A stretch of DNA of 64,000 bases from JAGVSR01 sp033765145 (lineage in GTDB: Bacteria; Pseudomonadota; Alphaproteobacteria; Rhizobiales; Hyphomicrobiaceae): NCBI GenBank assembly GCA_033765145.1, contig JANRIH010000009.1:1-64000 (forward strand), written 5' to 3'. Under the pieces are notes generated by a model that saw only the letters and a program-made list of their open reading frames with translations, made no database searches and was not told the DNA's origin. This document shows positions 27,161 through 36,948 of the stretch, in pieces. Each line of letters begins with the position of its first letter. Positions within the stretch are counted from its first letter, which is position 1. The position numbers were made by a program, and so were the translations under genes.

Positions 27161-27730
27161 TCAGCGGCGACCCTTCGACGAGCCATCGGGACCCATCATC
27201 TTCTGCTGGGTCTCCATCCACTGCGTCATGGCCTGCTGCCAGCTCTTCTGCCACATCTCGGCGGCCTGCATCCAAAACTGCATCGGCGGGGGAAGTTTCG
27301 ACATATCCATCTGCGGCATGCCCGGCATTCCCGGCATACCGGGGAAACCGCCTGCGCCGGGGAAGCCCGTCGGCATACCCTGGAACATGTTCGCACCTGG
27401 GAAGGTCGGCATCTTGAACGCCGCGCCGGGCGACTTCAGCTGCTGTTCCCAGGCATCCATGACCTGGTCCATCAACTGGATCTGCATCCTGGACGCCTGC
27501 TGCATCTGCTCGCGCGACATGTCGATCATGTCGGTCGGCCAGCCCATCTGCTTGGCGGCGTCCTTCATCTTGTCGAAGACGGCGTTGCCGTACTTTTCCG
27601 ATGCGGTCGCGATCTCGCTGCGCCAATTCGACATGGCATCGAACGACGCGGCGATCGCCTTTTTCGCGTCCTCATTCATGCTCGTCGCGAACTCGGGAAA
27701 CTTGTTGGGGTCGAACGCGCCGCCGGCCAT
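27161..27730 (-). CDS. phasin/PHA granule-associated-like protein
   Basis: A 189-residue protein starting at 27730, where GGAG lies seven bases upstream (a start four codons earlier lacks it). Residues 1-95 are helical and Met/Gln-rich (FDAMSNWRSEIATASEKYG, SREQMQQASRMQIQLMDQ). A flexible Gly/Pro/Met stretch follows (about 110-140, several PGM triplets), then an amphipathic, Trp-rich C-terminal helix (FWMQAAEMWQKSWQQAMTQW). The pattern recalls phasins and PhaE/PhaM-like proteins of polyhydroxybutyrate granules, and the EMC pathway branches from PHB precursors. The assignment is by pattern only; it could be another amphipathic helical protein. Confidence 0.5.
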   Translation of the reverse strand: MAGGAFDPNKFPEFATSMNEDAKKAIAASFDAMSNWRSEIATASEKYGNAVFDKMKDAAKQMGWPTDMIDMSREQMQQASRMQIQLMDQVMDAWEQQLKSPGAAFKMPTFPGANMFQGMPTGFPGAGGFPGMPGMPGMPQMDMSKLPPPMQFWMQAAEMWQKSWQQAMTQWMETQQKMMGPDGSSKGRR

Positions 27731-27918
27731 GATGATCTCCATGTCTTGGATGTCTTAATTTGGCAGGGGAACGTTGCCCCGGCGGGTGGAGTTTCGCACA
27801 TGCGGTAGACCGCCGCCACCTTTCCGGCTTCCCCCCTTTGTCGGGCCCGCCTGCGGCGGCTTGACGGGGCGCGGAGAGGCCCCTTTCTCGGGTCAGGGGC
27901 AAGTGCTATCCACCCGCC

Positions 27919-29721
27919 ATGACCGACATTTCCCTTATTCGAAACTTCTCGATCATCGCCCACATCGACCACGGAAAATCGACGCTGTCCGACCGGCTCA
28001 TCCAGCTGTGCGGCAACGTGTCGGACCGGGAGATGAAGGAGCAAATCCTCGATTCCATGGATATCGAGCGCGAGCGCGGCATCACCATCAAGGCCCAGAC
28101 CGTCCGGCTCGACTATAAGTCGAAGGACGGAAAGACCTATCAGTTGAACCTCATGGACACGCCCGGGCACGTGGACTTCGCCTACGAGGTCTCGCGCAGC
28201 CTCGCGGCGTGCGAAGGGGCGATCCTGGTCGTCGATGCAAGCCAGGGGGTCGAGGCGCAGACGCTAGCCAACGTCTATCAGGCGCTCGACAACAACCTCG
28301 AGATCCTGCCCGTCCTCAACAAGATCGATCTGCCGTCGGCGGACGAGGACAGGGTCAAGACCCAGATCGAGGATGTGATCGGGATCGATGCCTCGGCCGC
28401 GATCGGCGTTTCCGCCAAAACGGGCCTCAACGTCGGCGCGGTCCTGGAAGCGATCGTCGAGCGGCTGCCCGCGCCCAAGGGCGACCCCGACAAGCCCTTG
28501 AAGGCGATGCTCGTCGACAGCTGGTACGACGCCTACCTCGGGGTCGTCGTTCTTGTGCGTGTCATCGACGGTGTTCTGAAGCGCGGCCAGAAAGTCCAGA
28601 TGATGGCGACGGGCGGTCACTATCAGGTGGAGCGCGTCGGCATCTTCCGCCCGAAACAGGAGATGCTCGCGGAACTCGGTCCGGGCGAGGTCGGGTTCTT
28701 CACCGCCGCCATCAAGGAAGTCGCGGACACCCGCGTCGGCGACACGGTCACGGACGAGAAGACGCCCACGAGCGAGCCGCTGCCGGGCTTCAAGCCCGCG
28801 CAGCCGGTCGTGTTCTGCGGCCTCTTCCCGGTCGATGCGGCGGACTTCGAAGATCTGCGCGATGCGATGGCGCGGCTGCGCCTCAACGACGCGAGCTTCT
28901 CCTTCGAGACAGAGACCTCGGCCGCGCTGGGCTTCGGCTTCCGCTGCGGGTTCCTGGGGCTCCTGCACCTCGAGATCATCACCGAGCGCTTGGCGCGCGA
29001 ATTCAATCTCGATCTCATCACGACGGCGCCGTCGGTCATTTATCATATGCACATGACCGACGGCTCCATGATCGAGCTGCACAACCCGGCCGACATGCCG
29101 GACACGGTCAAGATCGACCATATCGAGGAGCCGTGGATCGAAGCGACGATCCTGGTGCCGGACGAGTATCTCGGCTCGGTTCTGAAGCTCTGCCAGGACC
29201 GGCGCGGCCGGCAGAAGCAGCTCACCTATGTGGGCTCGCGCGCGATGTTGATCTACGAGTTGCCATTGAACGAAGTCGTGTTCGACTTCTACGATCGCCT
29301 GAAATCGGTCTCACGCGGCTACGCGTCGTTCGACTATCAGATCAAGGGCTACGAGGAGAACGAACTCGTCAAGCTCACGATCCTCGTCAATGACGAGCCG
29401 GTCGATGCTCTCTCGATGATCGTGCACCGGACCCGGGCCGAGAGCCGCGGACGGGCGATGTGCGAGAAGCTCAAGGAACTTATTCGCCCGCACCTGTTCA
29501 AAATTCCGATCCAGGCGGCGATCGGGGGCAAGGTCATTGCGCGCGAAACGATCAGCGCGCTCCGGAAGGACGTGATCGCCAAGTGCTATGGCGGCGATAT
29601 CACGCGTAAGCGCAAGCTTCTCGACAAGCAGAAGGCCGGCAAGAAGAAGATGCGCGAATTCGGCAAGGTCGAGATCCCGCAGGAAGCCTTCATCGCTGCG
29701 TTGAAGATGGATGAGAATTGA
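27919..29721 (+). CDS. lepA: elongation factor 4 (ribosomal back-translocase)
   Basis: A 600-residue translational GTPase of standard length. GTPase motifs: G1 AHIDHGKSTLSDRL (residues about 14-27), G3 DTPGHVDF, G4 NKIDLPSAD. The LepA-specific C-terminal domain is intact (CYGGDITRKRKLLDKQKAGKK). It remodels stalled or mistranslocated ribosomes under ionic stress. It is divergent from the phasin-like gene, about 190 bases apart. Confidence 0.98.
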   Translation: MTDISLIRNFSIIAHIDHGKSTLSDRLIQLCGNVSDREMKEQILDSMDIERERGITIKAQTVRLDYKSKDGKTYQLNLMDTPGHVDFAYEVSRSLAACEGAILVVDASQGVEAQTLANVYQALDNNLEILPVLNKIDLPSADEDRVKTQIEDVIGIDASAAIGVSAKTGLNVGAVLEAIVERLPAPKGDPDKPLKAMLVDSWYDAYLGVVVLVRVIDGVLKRGQKVQMMATGGHYQVERVGIFRPKQEMLAELGPGEVGFFTAAIKEVADTRVGDTVTDEKTPTSEPLPGFKPAQPVVFCGLFPVDAADFEDLRDAMARLRLNDASFSFETETSAALGFGFRCGFLGLLHLEIITERLAREFNLDLITTAPSVIYHMHMTDGSMIELHNPADMPDTVKIDHIEEPWIEATILVPDEYLGSVLKLCQDRRGRQKQLTYVGSRAMLIYELPLNEVVFDFYDRLKSVSRGYASFDYQIKGYEENELVKLTILVNDEPVDALSMIVHRTRAESRGRAMCEKLKELIRPHLFKIPIQAAIGGKVIARETISALRKDVIAKCYGGDITRKRKLLDKQKAGKKKMREFGKVEIPQEAFIAALKMDEN

Positions 29722-30038
29722 GGGGGTAGGTCATTCAGGGGCGTATGATTTGGTTCGATGCGGGATCGTGCGGGTCGCCGCGCGAACCTTGCCATCACGA
29801 GCCTAGTCGTAGGCCGCTCGAAAGCGACCATCGCCTTCTTCGACGCATGCTGCAGACCCTCTGGCGGAAACCTATTCAAGATGCGGGCTAGTGAGCCTGC
29901 GACACGCCGCTGTCGCGGGCGATCATCGGCACATGCCGTGCGCCGTTGTCGGCAAGCGTTTCGGTTTTCAAACGCTGACCGGAAAGTCCTGACAGGAGAG
30001 TGGATGCTGCGAGCGACCCGGTGCAGACATTTGGCGTG
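29722..30038. other. 317-bp gap after lepA
   Basis: Lies between convergent lepA and the DUF6602 gene. I see no gene, RNA or clear hairpin. It marks the left side of the lower-GC insert. Confidence 0.5.
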
Positions 30039-30842
30039 TCAGACCTTCTTCCCCCAGACGTATTCTTCTGGCAGATAGGACACTAGATCAGCAGCGCGAT
30101 TGCCTGCGCGCTGCAGCCACGACGTGAACCATATTAGGAATACAAGGAGCGAATGTTGCTTGAACTCGAAAACATCGAAACCATCGCCAATCGCCTTAGT
30201 GGTTGCATCTTGCCCTTGTTGTTCTAAGGCTCGACGATGTGGGGAATTGGGCTGGCCTATCTTTGCGATCTTGTAATAGTGGCCGGATTTTGCAACAAGG
30301 CTGCCTGGAACGACGATTAAGTCTGGCCTTGCATCCCATGGAATCTCACTTAAGCGCGCCGCCAGCGTCGACTTGAAGGTCTGCGGCGCCGCAGCCTCGA
30401 ACGCAAATATTACAAACAATGAATCGGCGATTGCGGGCATTACAGGCGACCCATCGAACCTTCTCTCTAGTCTCTTGAACTTGATGCACTTGGAAAGCGA
30501 GTCATCCAGCTGCGAAGGCGTCAATTCCGTCTTGACCTCAATCAGCGCGAATACCGACTCCGCGAGGAAAAGCTTCGCCGGAAGGTCTGAGTTAAGCGGC
30601 TCGTTGAACTGCTTGTCGTAGATAACTACGTCAGCTTGGTTGGAAACTTGATCCGCACGCGAAATGACGATACCTTCCCCAATTCCAAAACGACTTGGAA
30701 TGTGATGAGCAAGAAACTTTCTGATTACAGCCTCTCGATTGCTGCCAGACGTCGGCCGATGCGATCGAAACGAGTTTCGAATTCTCTGAGCTTGATGATG
30801 AAGTTCATTTGAGAGGCCAGCGAAGTACGTTGGAAGTGCCAT
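30039..30842 (-). CDS. DUF6602 / PD-(D/E)xK nuclease-like protein
   Basis: A 267-residue protein with the pattern of DUF6602: SNREAVIRKFLAHHIPSRFG, GEGIVISRADQVSNQADVVI and ESVFALIEVKTEL. The residues D71 and E102-x-K104 have the spacing of a PD-(D/E)xK nuclease fold, as in restriction-like enzymes. The gene body is visibly less GC-rich than its neighbours (many A/T third positions, ATT, AAT and TCA codons), a sign of horizontal transfer. The start at 30842 has AGGG upstream. No methyltransferase or helicase is adjacent, so it is an orphan. DUF6602 assignment is from memory of the motif; nuclease activity is inference. Confidence 0.65.
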   Translation of the reverse strand: MALPTYFAGLSNELHHQAQRIRNSFRSHRPTSGSNREAVIRKFLAHHIPSRFGIGEGIVISRADQVSNQADVVIYDKQFNEPLNSDLPAKLFLAESVFALIEVKTELTPSQLDDSLSKCIKFKRLERRFDGSPVMPAIADSLFVIFAFEAAAPQTFKSTLAARLSEIPWDARPDLIVVPGSLVAKSGHYYKIAKIGQPNSPHRRALEQQGQDATTKAIGDGFDVFEFKQHSLLVFLIWFTSWLQRAGNRAADLVSYLPEEYVWGKKV

Positions 30843-31023
30843 AGGTGTGCCCTGCGCCGCGAAAATGACGAATCGATCGTAGGCTTCCACTATGTCAGCA
30901 TCTGGCCCTCAGCAGAAAGTCGCTGTTCGGCTGCTTTCTACACTTGAGCGGAACTGAATGCCGGACGGCCGGGTCGGTCGTATATGGTCCGCTCAACCGC
31001 TTGATCTTCGAGAGATCCTCTCC

Positions 31024-31881
31024 ATGCCGCCATCGGGACCGCCAACCGGATCGCTCCTGGCCGCCACACGCGCCATTCCGTCGGCGCTCGATCCCGCGAT
31101 CGTGGCGGACATCGACGCGCGGCTCGATGCGGTCGAGCGGGAGGAGCGCGTTGCGATCGGCTTTGCGATCGAGTCGGGCAGCCGGGCCTGGGGTTTCCCA
31201 TCGCCCGACAGCGACTACGACTGCCGTTTCGTCTACGTGCGAGCGATGGCGGACTACGTTCGTCTCTATCCGCCGCGTGATGTGATCGAGACACCCATGA
31301 CGGCGGTGCTGGACGTCAACGGGTGGGACCTTCAGAAGGCGCTGAAGCTCCTCATCAACGGCAACGCGGTCATCATCGAGTGGCTGACGTCGCCGATCGT
31401 CTACCGCGCGCACGCGCCGTTCCGGTCGGACTTCCTCGCGTTTGCCGAGAAGGTGGCGGAGCGGAACCGCGTGGGGCTCCACTATCTCCATCTCGGCCGG
31501 CGCATTTTCGATAAGAGCCTCGACGGCGGGGGCGACGTGGCCCTGAAGAAGATCTTCTACGCGCTGCGCCCCGCGCTCGCGATCCGCTGGCTCATCGCGC
31601 ATCCGGATCGCGCGATCGCGCCGATGAACTTTCATGAGCTGCGCGCCGGTCTCGATCTCGATCCCGCGCTGTCGGCGTTGATCGACGAGCTTCTCGCGCG
31701 GAAGGCCGAGACGCGGGAAATGGGTTCGGGGCCGCTGCCGAACCCCGTCCGCGATGCCATCTTTGCGGCGTTCGATGCGGCGGAGCGGGAATTTTCCCCC
31801 GGCAAGCCGGTTTCAGCCGGCGTGATGGCGGAGGCCGATGCCTTTTTCCGGCGCTGGGTCGGCGAGTTCGCGCCTCGGTAG
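31024..31881 (+). CDS. YcgL-type predicted nucleotidyltransferase
   Basis: A 285-residue protein of the nucleotidyltransferase fold (COG3541, YcgL group). The motif GSRAWGFPSPDSDYDCRF places the conserved GS at 52-53 and metal-binding Asp at 64 and 66. The C-terminal two-thirds is helical (GLHYLHLGRRIFDKSL, ALRPALAIRWLI). The family is predicted to transfer nucleotides to protein or RNA, but members are uncharacterised. The start at 31024 is the first ATG after a GAGAG stretch. It diverges from the DUF6602 gene. Confidence 0.78.
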   Translation: MPPSGPPTGSLLAATRAIPSALDPAIVADIDARLDAVEREERVAIGFAIESGSRAWGFPSPDSDYDCRFVYVRAMADYVRLYPPRDVIETPMTAVLDVNGWDLQKALKLLINGNAVIIEWLTSPIVYRAHAPFRSDFLAFAEKVAERNRVGLHYLHLGRRIFDKSLDGGGDVALKKIFYALRPALAIRWLIAHPDRAIAPMNFHELRAGLDLDPALSALIDELLARKAETREMGSGPLPNPVRDAIFAAFDAAEREFSPGKPVSAGVMAEADAFFRRWVGEFAPR

Positions 31882-32349
31882 GCGCGACGGACGACAACCC
31901 GTTCCCTCTTGTCCTTTTTTCGAGACCGACGTTTCCGGGGCGTGGCTTGCCATGTTGCCGCTGCCTGCCGATGGAAGGTGGCTGCTATTCCGCGGCAGAA
32001 CCTTCCATTATTAAGGTTTAGGCAGATGATCTGATTAGAGATTATTGACGCTCGCCGACGTTCTCGGCCCAACTTGGTGAAGCGGTCCTCAATCCGCGTG
32101 CCGAATTGACACATCTCAGGTTGTGTGGAATGCAATTTGAGGTTGCTCCACCAGTCGGCGATGCCGTTTCGCCCGCGCGATGGACGACCGCTCGGTCCGG
32201 GGAGCGCATTTCGCCTCGATTTCCAATGGTTACGGCCAGCGGCGATCCCGAATTCGGGGCCTTCGTCCGCCGTTCTGATGCGGGGTCAGGCAGTTCTGAG
32301 TGCTCTTCCGGGCCGGTCATCGATCGGCAGGGAAACCGGGAGTTCAATC
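31882..32349. other. 468-bp intergenic region before the RTX gene
   Basis: Holds the hairpin at 31971-32008 and an AT-rich stretch (ATTATTAAGG, then GATTAGAGATTATTGACG) near 32006-32050 that may be the RTX promoter. No gene is supported: an in-frame extension of the RTX gene upstream to 32125 has no ribosome site and reads like chance sequence. Confidence 0.5.
31971..32008. repeat. long inverted repeat (hairpin)
   Basis: ATGGAAGGT (31971-31979) and ACCTTCCAT (32000-32008) are a perfect 9-base inverted repeat. Inside it CTGC (31982-31985) and GCAG (31995-31998) pair, giving a cruciform with a nested stem. It may terminate the nucleotidyltransferase gene (ATT and AAGGTTT follow) or bind a regulator of the RTX gene. 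Confidence 0.55.
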
Positions 32350-35300
32350 GTGGGCAATATCCGTATCGAGCGCGTTCCGATCCAGACCCTCAACCTCGGC
32401 TGGTTCCGGGCAGACCATCTGCAGCTCGTCTATCAGCAGGATCCGCTCGACTACGGCTACTACCAGGATCGCTGGTGGGTCATCGAAGGATCGTTCGCGG
32501 CGAACGCGGGCGGTTCGATCATCGGCGTCATAGGAGGGGATGGGACGACGACGCTCTCGGACGCCAACGGGGGCAAGAGCGCGCAAGAGCTGCTCGATGC
32601 GATCCACTTTCCGTGGTGGCGCGGCAGCCGAATCCTGACGACGGGCGATGCCTTCAACGACTGGATGACGATGGCCGCCATCGGCCGCAACATCGACCAG
32701 CAGGAGTTGCCCTACTTCGCCTATGCGATCGATTCGGCCAACCTGCCGACAGCCAACTCGTCGTCCGTTATCGCGTCGCTGCTGTTCTACATTGGCGTCG
32801 ACATCGCCGAAAACATGCCCTCGTCGTTCCTAAGGTTCACGACCGGAGCCGAGACGCTTCTCGGGACGACGGAAGACGACGAGATCGAACTCGTCTGGTC
32901 GTTCGATACAATCCTCGGCGGCGCGGGCAAGGACACGCTGACCGGCACGAATGCACCGGACCGCACGGAAAAACTCTACGGCGGCATAGATGACGACATC
33001 CTGCTCTGGTCCGACGGGCCGAATGTGCTGCACGGCGGGCAGCCACAGCTCGCCTACGAGGAAGACGGCACGGATCTTCTCGACTATTCGGGCATCGGCG
33101 AAGTGACGCTCGAACTCAGCCAGTACGCGATGCCTCATCTCGTGCCTGACATCGTCGCGCGGCACGACGGGGGTATCGACCGGATCTTCTCGATCGAGCG
33201 GCTTCGTTGGAATCCCGAGAGCGACAACATCATTCTCGGTGACGGTCTGGACGTTCTCGTCGACAAGCACTTCATCATCGGCGGCGAGGAAGCGGCGGAC
33301 GGTGCGGGTGACCGCATCGATTTCTCAGACCAGCAATCGTCCATTCTTCTGCGCGCGACAGATGTCGATGGCATCGCGTTCGCGTCGACGCTCTCGGGTT
33401 CGGCTTCGGCGCGAGAGAACGGGGGATTGTGGCTCGAGTCGATCGAATGGCTGGCGGGGTCCGCGGGGGACGACCGGCTCTACGCACCCGAAACATTGCG
33501 CGGTCTCGAAGGCGGCGCGGGCAACGATCACATCGACGGGCGGTCGGCGCTCGCCTTCGCAGGCGGCAGTCCCCTCGGCTACGACATCGAGTTGTCGGGC
33601 GGCGAGGGGAACGACACGCTCGTCTCGGGTGCGGGGCGCACCTATGCGGCAGGCGGCGACGGCGCCGATACGTTCGTCCTCTCTGCATTGTCGAACGGCA
33701 TGGAAAACGTCGTCGAGTTCGTCATTGCCGATGCCGGCGCCGACGACCGCGTTCTCGTGCCCTACAATTTCCTGAAGCCGATCGCCGGAACTCTCGAACA
33801 GTCGGCTGTGTTCGAGGGTTCGGCGCTGTTCCCTGTCCTCGGAGGATTGAGTGCCGTCGCCGGCTTCGCGAGCTTCGCCGACCTTCCGCAGAACCCAGCT
33901 CCGGGACCGGGCGGTGCGACGGGGCCGGGTTCGGGCGCGCCGTTCACGTTCGAGTGGCAGTCTCAGAACGACTATCTGTTCGGCGCCGATCCATCCCTGG
34001 GCGTCATCGACATGGCCGGTGCGATCTACTTCAATCGCGACGGCGACGATCTCCTGATCCACGTCTATGCGGGTGTCGAGTTCGAGGACACCTACATCGG
34101 CCGCGACGAACAGGAACACACGGGCCTCTTCATCATCAACCTTCTCAACACCGAGACGGTCATTCGCGTCGTCGATTTCGTCGAGGGCATGCTCGGCATC
34201 CATTTCTACGACCGGGGCGAAGCGAGCTTCATCGATTTCGAGGACGAGGAGGGGCCCGGAACTGCTGTCGCCTACGCAGGGTGGGACGCGGCTGTCGCCG
34301 CCTTGACCAACGGCGGGCAGTTTATCGCCCCACTCGAAACGGCACCGGATGCTGTCGTCTACGACGCGCCGGATCAGTCGGCCGAGCGAAGCCGGACGAT
34401 CCTCATCGGCTCTGCAACGAACGATGTCATCGATGCGGAACCGCCCGCGGCCGTGAACGAGCCGCCGCCACTGCCCGTCGACAGAGGCGCGGATATTCGC
34501 GGCGACGGTGGCGACGACGAACTCTCGGGAACGTTCCGGTCAGACCGCATCGACGGCGGGACCGGTGCCGATGTCATGACCGGCCGCTCTGGTGACGACC
34601 TCTATCTTGTCGATGATGGCGCCGACATCATCATCGAAACTCAAGGGGGCGGGCTCGATTCCGTGGTCGCGTCGGTCAGCGCCACATTGGCCGATCATGT
34701 GGAGCGGCTGACACTCACGGGTGCGGCGGTCTCGGGCACGGGCAATGCTGGCGACAACCGGATCGCTGGCAACGCCGTTGCCAACGCCCTATTCGGCATG
34801 GCCGGCAGCGACACGCTCGCGGGCTATGGCGGGGACGATCTTCTCGACGGTGGCGAGGGCAACGACGGCTACGTCATCGGTGCCGGAGACGGTTTCGACC
34901 GGATCCGCGACGCCGGAGCCGTCACGGACATCGACACGCTGATCCTGACCGATGCGGTTGCGGACGAGGTGACGGTCATTCGCACGTTCGCCGCGCCCGA
35001 CGACGTCGTCATACGACTGGCGGACGGCGGACGCGTCGTGCTCGAAGATTTCTTGATCGGGGCTAGTATCGAGTTGGTCGTGTTTCAAGACGGCTCGGGG
35101 TGGTCGCGGGCGGAGGTTCTCGCCCGTGCCATTGCGGCCCCGATTGCCGAAACCGAAGCGCCGGTTGCCGCGAGCGACGGCGACTTCATCGCGTATCAGA
35201 GCACCATCACGCTTCCGGCCGACGTTCTGCTGGCGAACGACCGTGATCCCGAGGGACAGATGCTGTCGATCGTTGCTGCACGGTCGGCAACGAACGGCGT

Positions 35301-36699
35301 CTCGGCTGAAGTGCTGACGGATGGATCGGTCCGCGTCTCCGCCGTTCCCGGCTTTCTCGGGTCCGCGCAACTCTACTATACGATCTCGGATGGTGAGGGC
35401 GGCATCGACGAGGCTTCGATCGAACTCGGCTTCATTCCGAACGCGGCGCCCGTTCTTGCGATGCCGCCGATCGCCGATCTCGAAGCCGCAGCTGGCGATC
35501 CCATCGCGCTTACGCTTCCGGCCGGCCTCTTCGTCGATCCAGACGGGCATTCTCTGGTCTATACGGCTCGCGTCGAGGGTGGAGGCGCGCTGCCGGCATG
35601 GCTCCTTTACGATGCCGACACACGAACGTTCTCCGGAACAGTGCCGGATGATTTTTCCGGTGTTCTCACCGTCGAGATCGTGGCCAGTGACAGCGAGGCT
35701 GCGGGCTCGACGTCGTTCGACATCGTCGTCGCTTCGGCGGGCGTGCCGCCCGTGGCCGTGAACGACAGTGGAATCGAGGCCACGCGCAACGTGGCGCTTG
35801 TCATCGATCCTCAAAGTCTCATCGCGAACGACACCGACGCGGACGGCGATCCTCTCTCGATCGTGTCCGTCACGGCGATCTCGGGCGGGAGCGTTGTACT
35901 CGCGCCAACGGGAGAGATCGTTTTCACGCCCGACGCAGATTACCTCGGTCCTGCGCAATTCGGCTACGAGATCAGCGACGGGGCCGATGGGACGTCGACG
36001 GCGGTCGTGTCGCTGGAGGTCGGCTGGGGGCCGATCGGGCCCGTCACGCATCAGGGAACGGCCGGTGCCGATACCATCACCGGCACTGCGCGCGCGAATG
36101 TGATCGACGGCGGCGCGGGGAACGATGTGCTCACCGGGCGGGGCGGCGACGATATCTTCCTCGCCACCGGGGATGCGGGCTTCGACCAGTATGGGGGCGG
36201 TCTCGGCTTCGATCGTGTGCAGGGCTCGAGTGCGAACGATGTCATCGGCGTCACGGCGCTGCTGCGCGCGTTCGCGGGTATCGAGGCAATCGACGGCGGT
36301 GCTGGCTTCGATATTCTCCGGCTCGCCGATTCGGGATTGCGGCTTAACCTCGATGGCGTGATTGTGCGAGGGATCGAGCGCATCGAGGGCGGACTCGGCC
36401 AGGACACGATCACGGGCAGCCGTGGCGACGACGTGATCGCAGGCGGCGGCGCGCGGGATCGGTTCATTTTCGAGGGCGCGTTCGGACGCGACACACTCAT
36501 CGATTTTGCGCCGAGAACGCTTAACGGGGCCGAGAGCGACCGGATCGACCTTTCGGCATTTGGGCTTCTGTCGTTCAATGATGTCCGGGCACTCGCGGTC
36601 GCGGACGGGGCGGATGTCGTTTTGTCCCTCGCTTCGTCGAGCATCCGGCTCAGCAACGTGTCGATCAACGACCTGACGGCGTTCGATTTTGTCCTGTGA
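32350..36699 (+). CDS. RTX/cadherin-like secreted protein, 1449 aa
   Basis: A type I-secretion substrate. The start is a GTG at 32350 with GGGAG eight bases before; upstream codons lack a site. Residues 1-165 are a non-repeat domain (PIQTLNLGWFRADHLQLVY, then an aromatic IDSANLP region). RTX blocks with GGxGxDxL-type sequence follow: about 190-230, 383-440, 717-837 and 1236-1266. Between, at about 934-1227, are tandem Ig/cadherin-like domains (PVAVNDSGIEATRN, NDTDADGDPLSI, a CADG-like LPAGLFVDPDGHSL unit). The end, ISINDLTAFDFVL-like, is the usual hydrophobic T1SS signal. Codons match the rest of the genome. No T1SS genes are in the window. Adhesion or hydrolase use cannot be told. Confidence 0.85.
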   Translation: MGNIRIERVPIQTLNLGWFRADHLQLVYQQDPLDYGYYQDRWWVIEGSFAANAGGSIIGVIGGDGTTTLSDANGGKSAQELLDAIHFPWWRGSRILTTGDAFNDWMTMAAIGRNIDQQELPYFAYAIDSANLPTANSSSVIASLLFYIGVDIAENMPSSFLRFTTGAETLLGTTEDDEIELVWSFDTILGGAGKDTLTGTNAPDRTEKLYGGIDDDILLWSDGPNVLHGGQPQLAYEEDGTDLLDYSGIGEVTLELSQYAMPHLVPDIVARHDGGIDRIFSIERLRWNPESDNIILGDGLDVLVDKHFIIGGEEAADGAGDRIDFSDQQSSILLRATDVDGIAFASTLSGSASARENGGLWLESIEWLAGSAGDDRLYAPETLRGLEGGAGNDHIDGRSALAFAGGSPLGYDIELSGGEGNDTLVSGAGRTYAAGGDGADTFVLSALSNGMENVVEFVIADAGADDRVLVPYNFLKPIAGTLEQSAVFEGSALFPVLGGLSAVAGFASFADLPQNPAPGPGGATGPGSGAPFTFEWQSQNDYLFGADPSLGVIDMAGAIYFNRDGDDLLIHVYAGVEFEDTYIGRDEQEHTGLFIINLLNTETVIRVVDFVEGMLGIHFYDRGEASFIDFEDEEGPGTAVAYAGWDAAVAALTNGGQFIAPLETAPDAVVYDAPDQSAERSRTILIGSATNDVIDAEPPAAVNEPPPLPVDRGADIRGDGGDDELSGTFRSDRIDGGTGADVMTGRSGDDLYLVDDGADIIIETQGGGLDSVVASVSATLADHVERLTLTGAAVSGTGNAGDNRIAGNAVANALFGMAGSDTLAGYGGDDLLDGGEGNDGYVIGAGDGFDRIRDAGAVTDIDTLILTDAVADEVTVIRTFAAPDDVVIRLADGGRVVLEDFLIGASIELVVFQDGSGWSRAEVLARAIAAPIAETEAPVAASDGDFIAYQSTITLPADVLLANDRDPEGQMLSIVAARSATNGVSAEVLTDGSVRVSAVPGFLGSAQLYYTISDGEGGIDEASIELGFIPNAAPVLAMPPIADLEAAAGDPIALTLPAGLFVDPDGHSLVYTARVEGGGALPAWLLYDADTRTFSGTVPDDFSGVLTVEIVASDSEAAGSTSFDIVVASAGVPPVAVNDSGIEATRNVALVIDPQSLIANDTDADGDPLSIVSVTAISGGSVVLAPTGEIVFTPDADYLGPAQFGYEISDGADGTSTAVVSLEVGWGPIGPVTHQGTAGADTITGTARANVIDGGAGNDVLTGRGGDDIFLATGDAGFDQYGGGLGFDRVQGSSANDVIGVTALLRAFAGIEAIDGGAGFDILRLADSGLRLNLDGVIVRGIERIEGGLGQDTITGSRGDDVIAGGGARDRFIFEGAFGRDTLIDFAPRTLNGAESDRIDLSAFGLLSFNDVRALAVADGADVVLSLASSSIRLSNVSINDLTAFDFVL

Positions 36700-36948
36700 G
36701 GTTTAAGATCACCGTTCGTCATCCCGCCGGACGTCTGTACGTCTGAATGGGATGGCGAATGCTTCGCGAGATCGTGACATCTCGTCGTCTGTCGTTGCCG
36801 GGGTCCATCGGCCCCACGTGAAGACCCCGGACTTGCGTTTCGCGCAATCCGGGGACCACACCATCGTGATCTGCGCACGCCTTTATTCGATGGTCTATTC
36901 ACGCGCACGGCCGTTCCGTCCCATCGCGATCTGCTATAGGGTCTGTCC

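Noticed and set aside
32125..32349. Upstream ATG start for the RTX protein
   Set aside because: No ribosome site, and the extra 75 residues resemble no exported protein; the GTG at 32350 has a good GGGAG.
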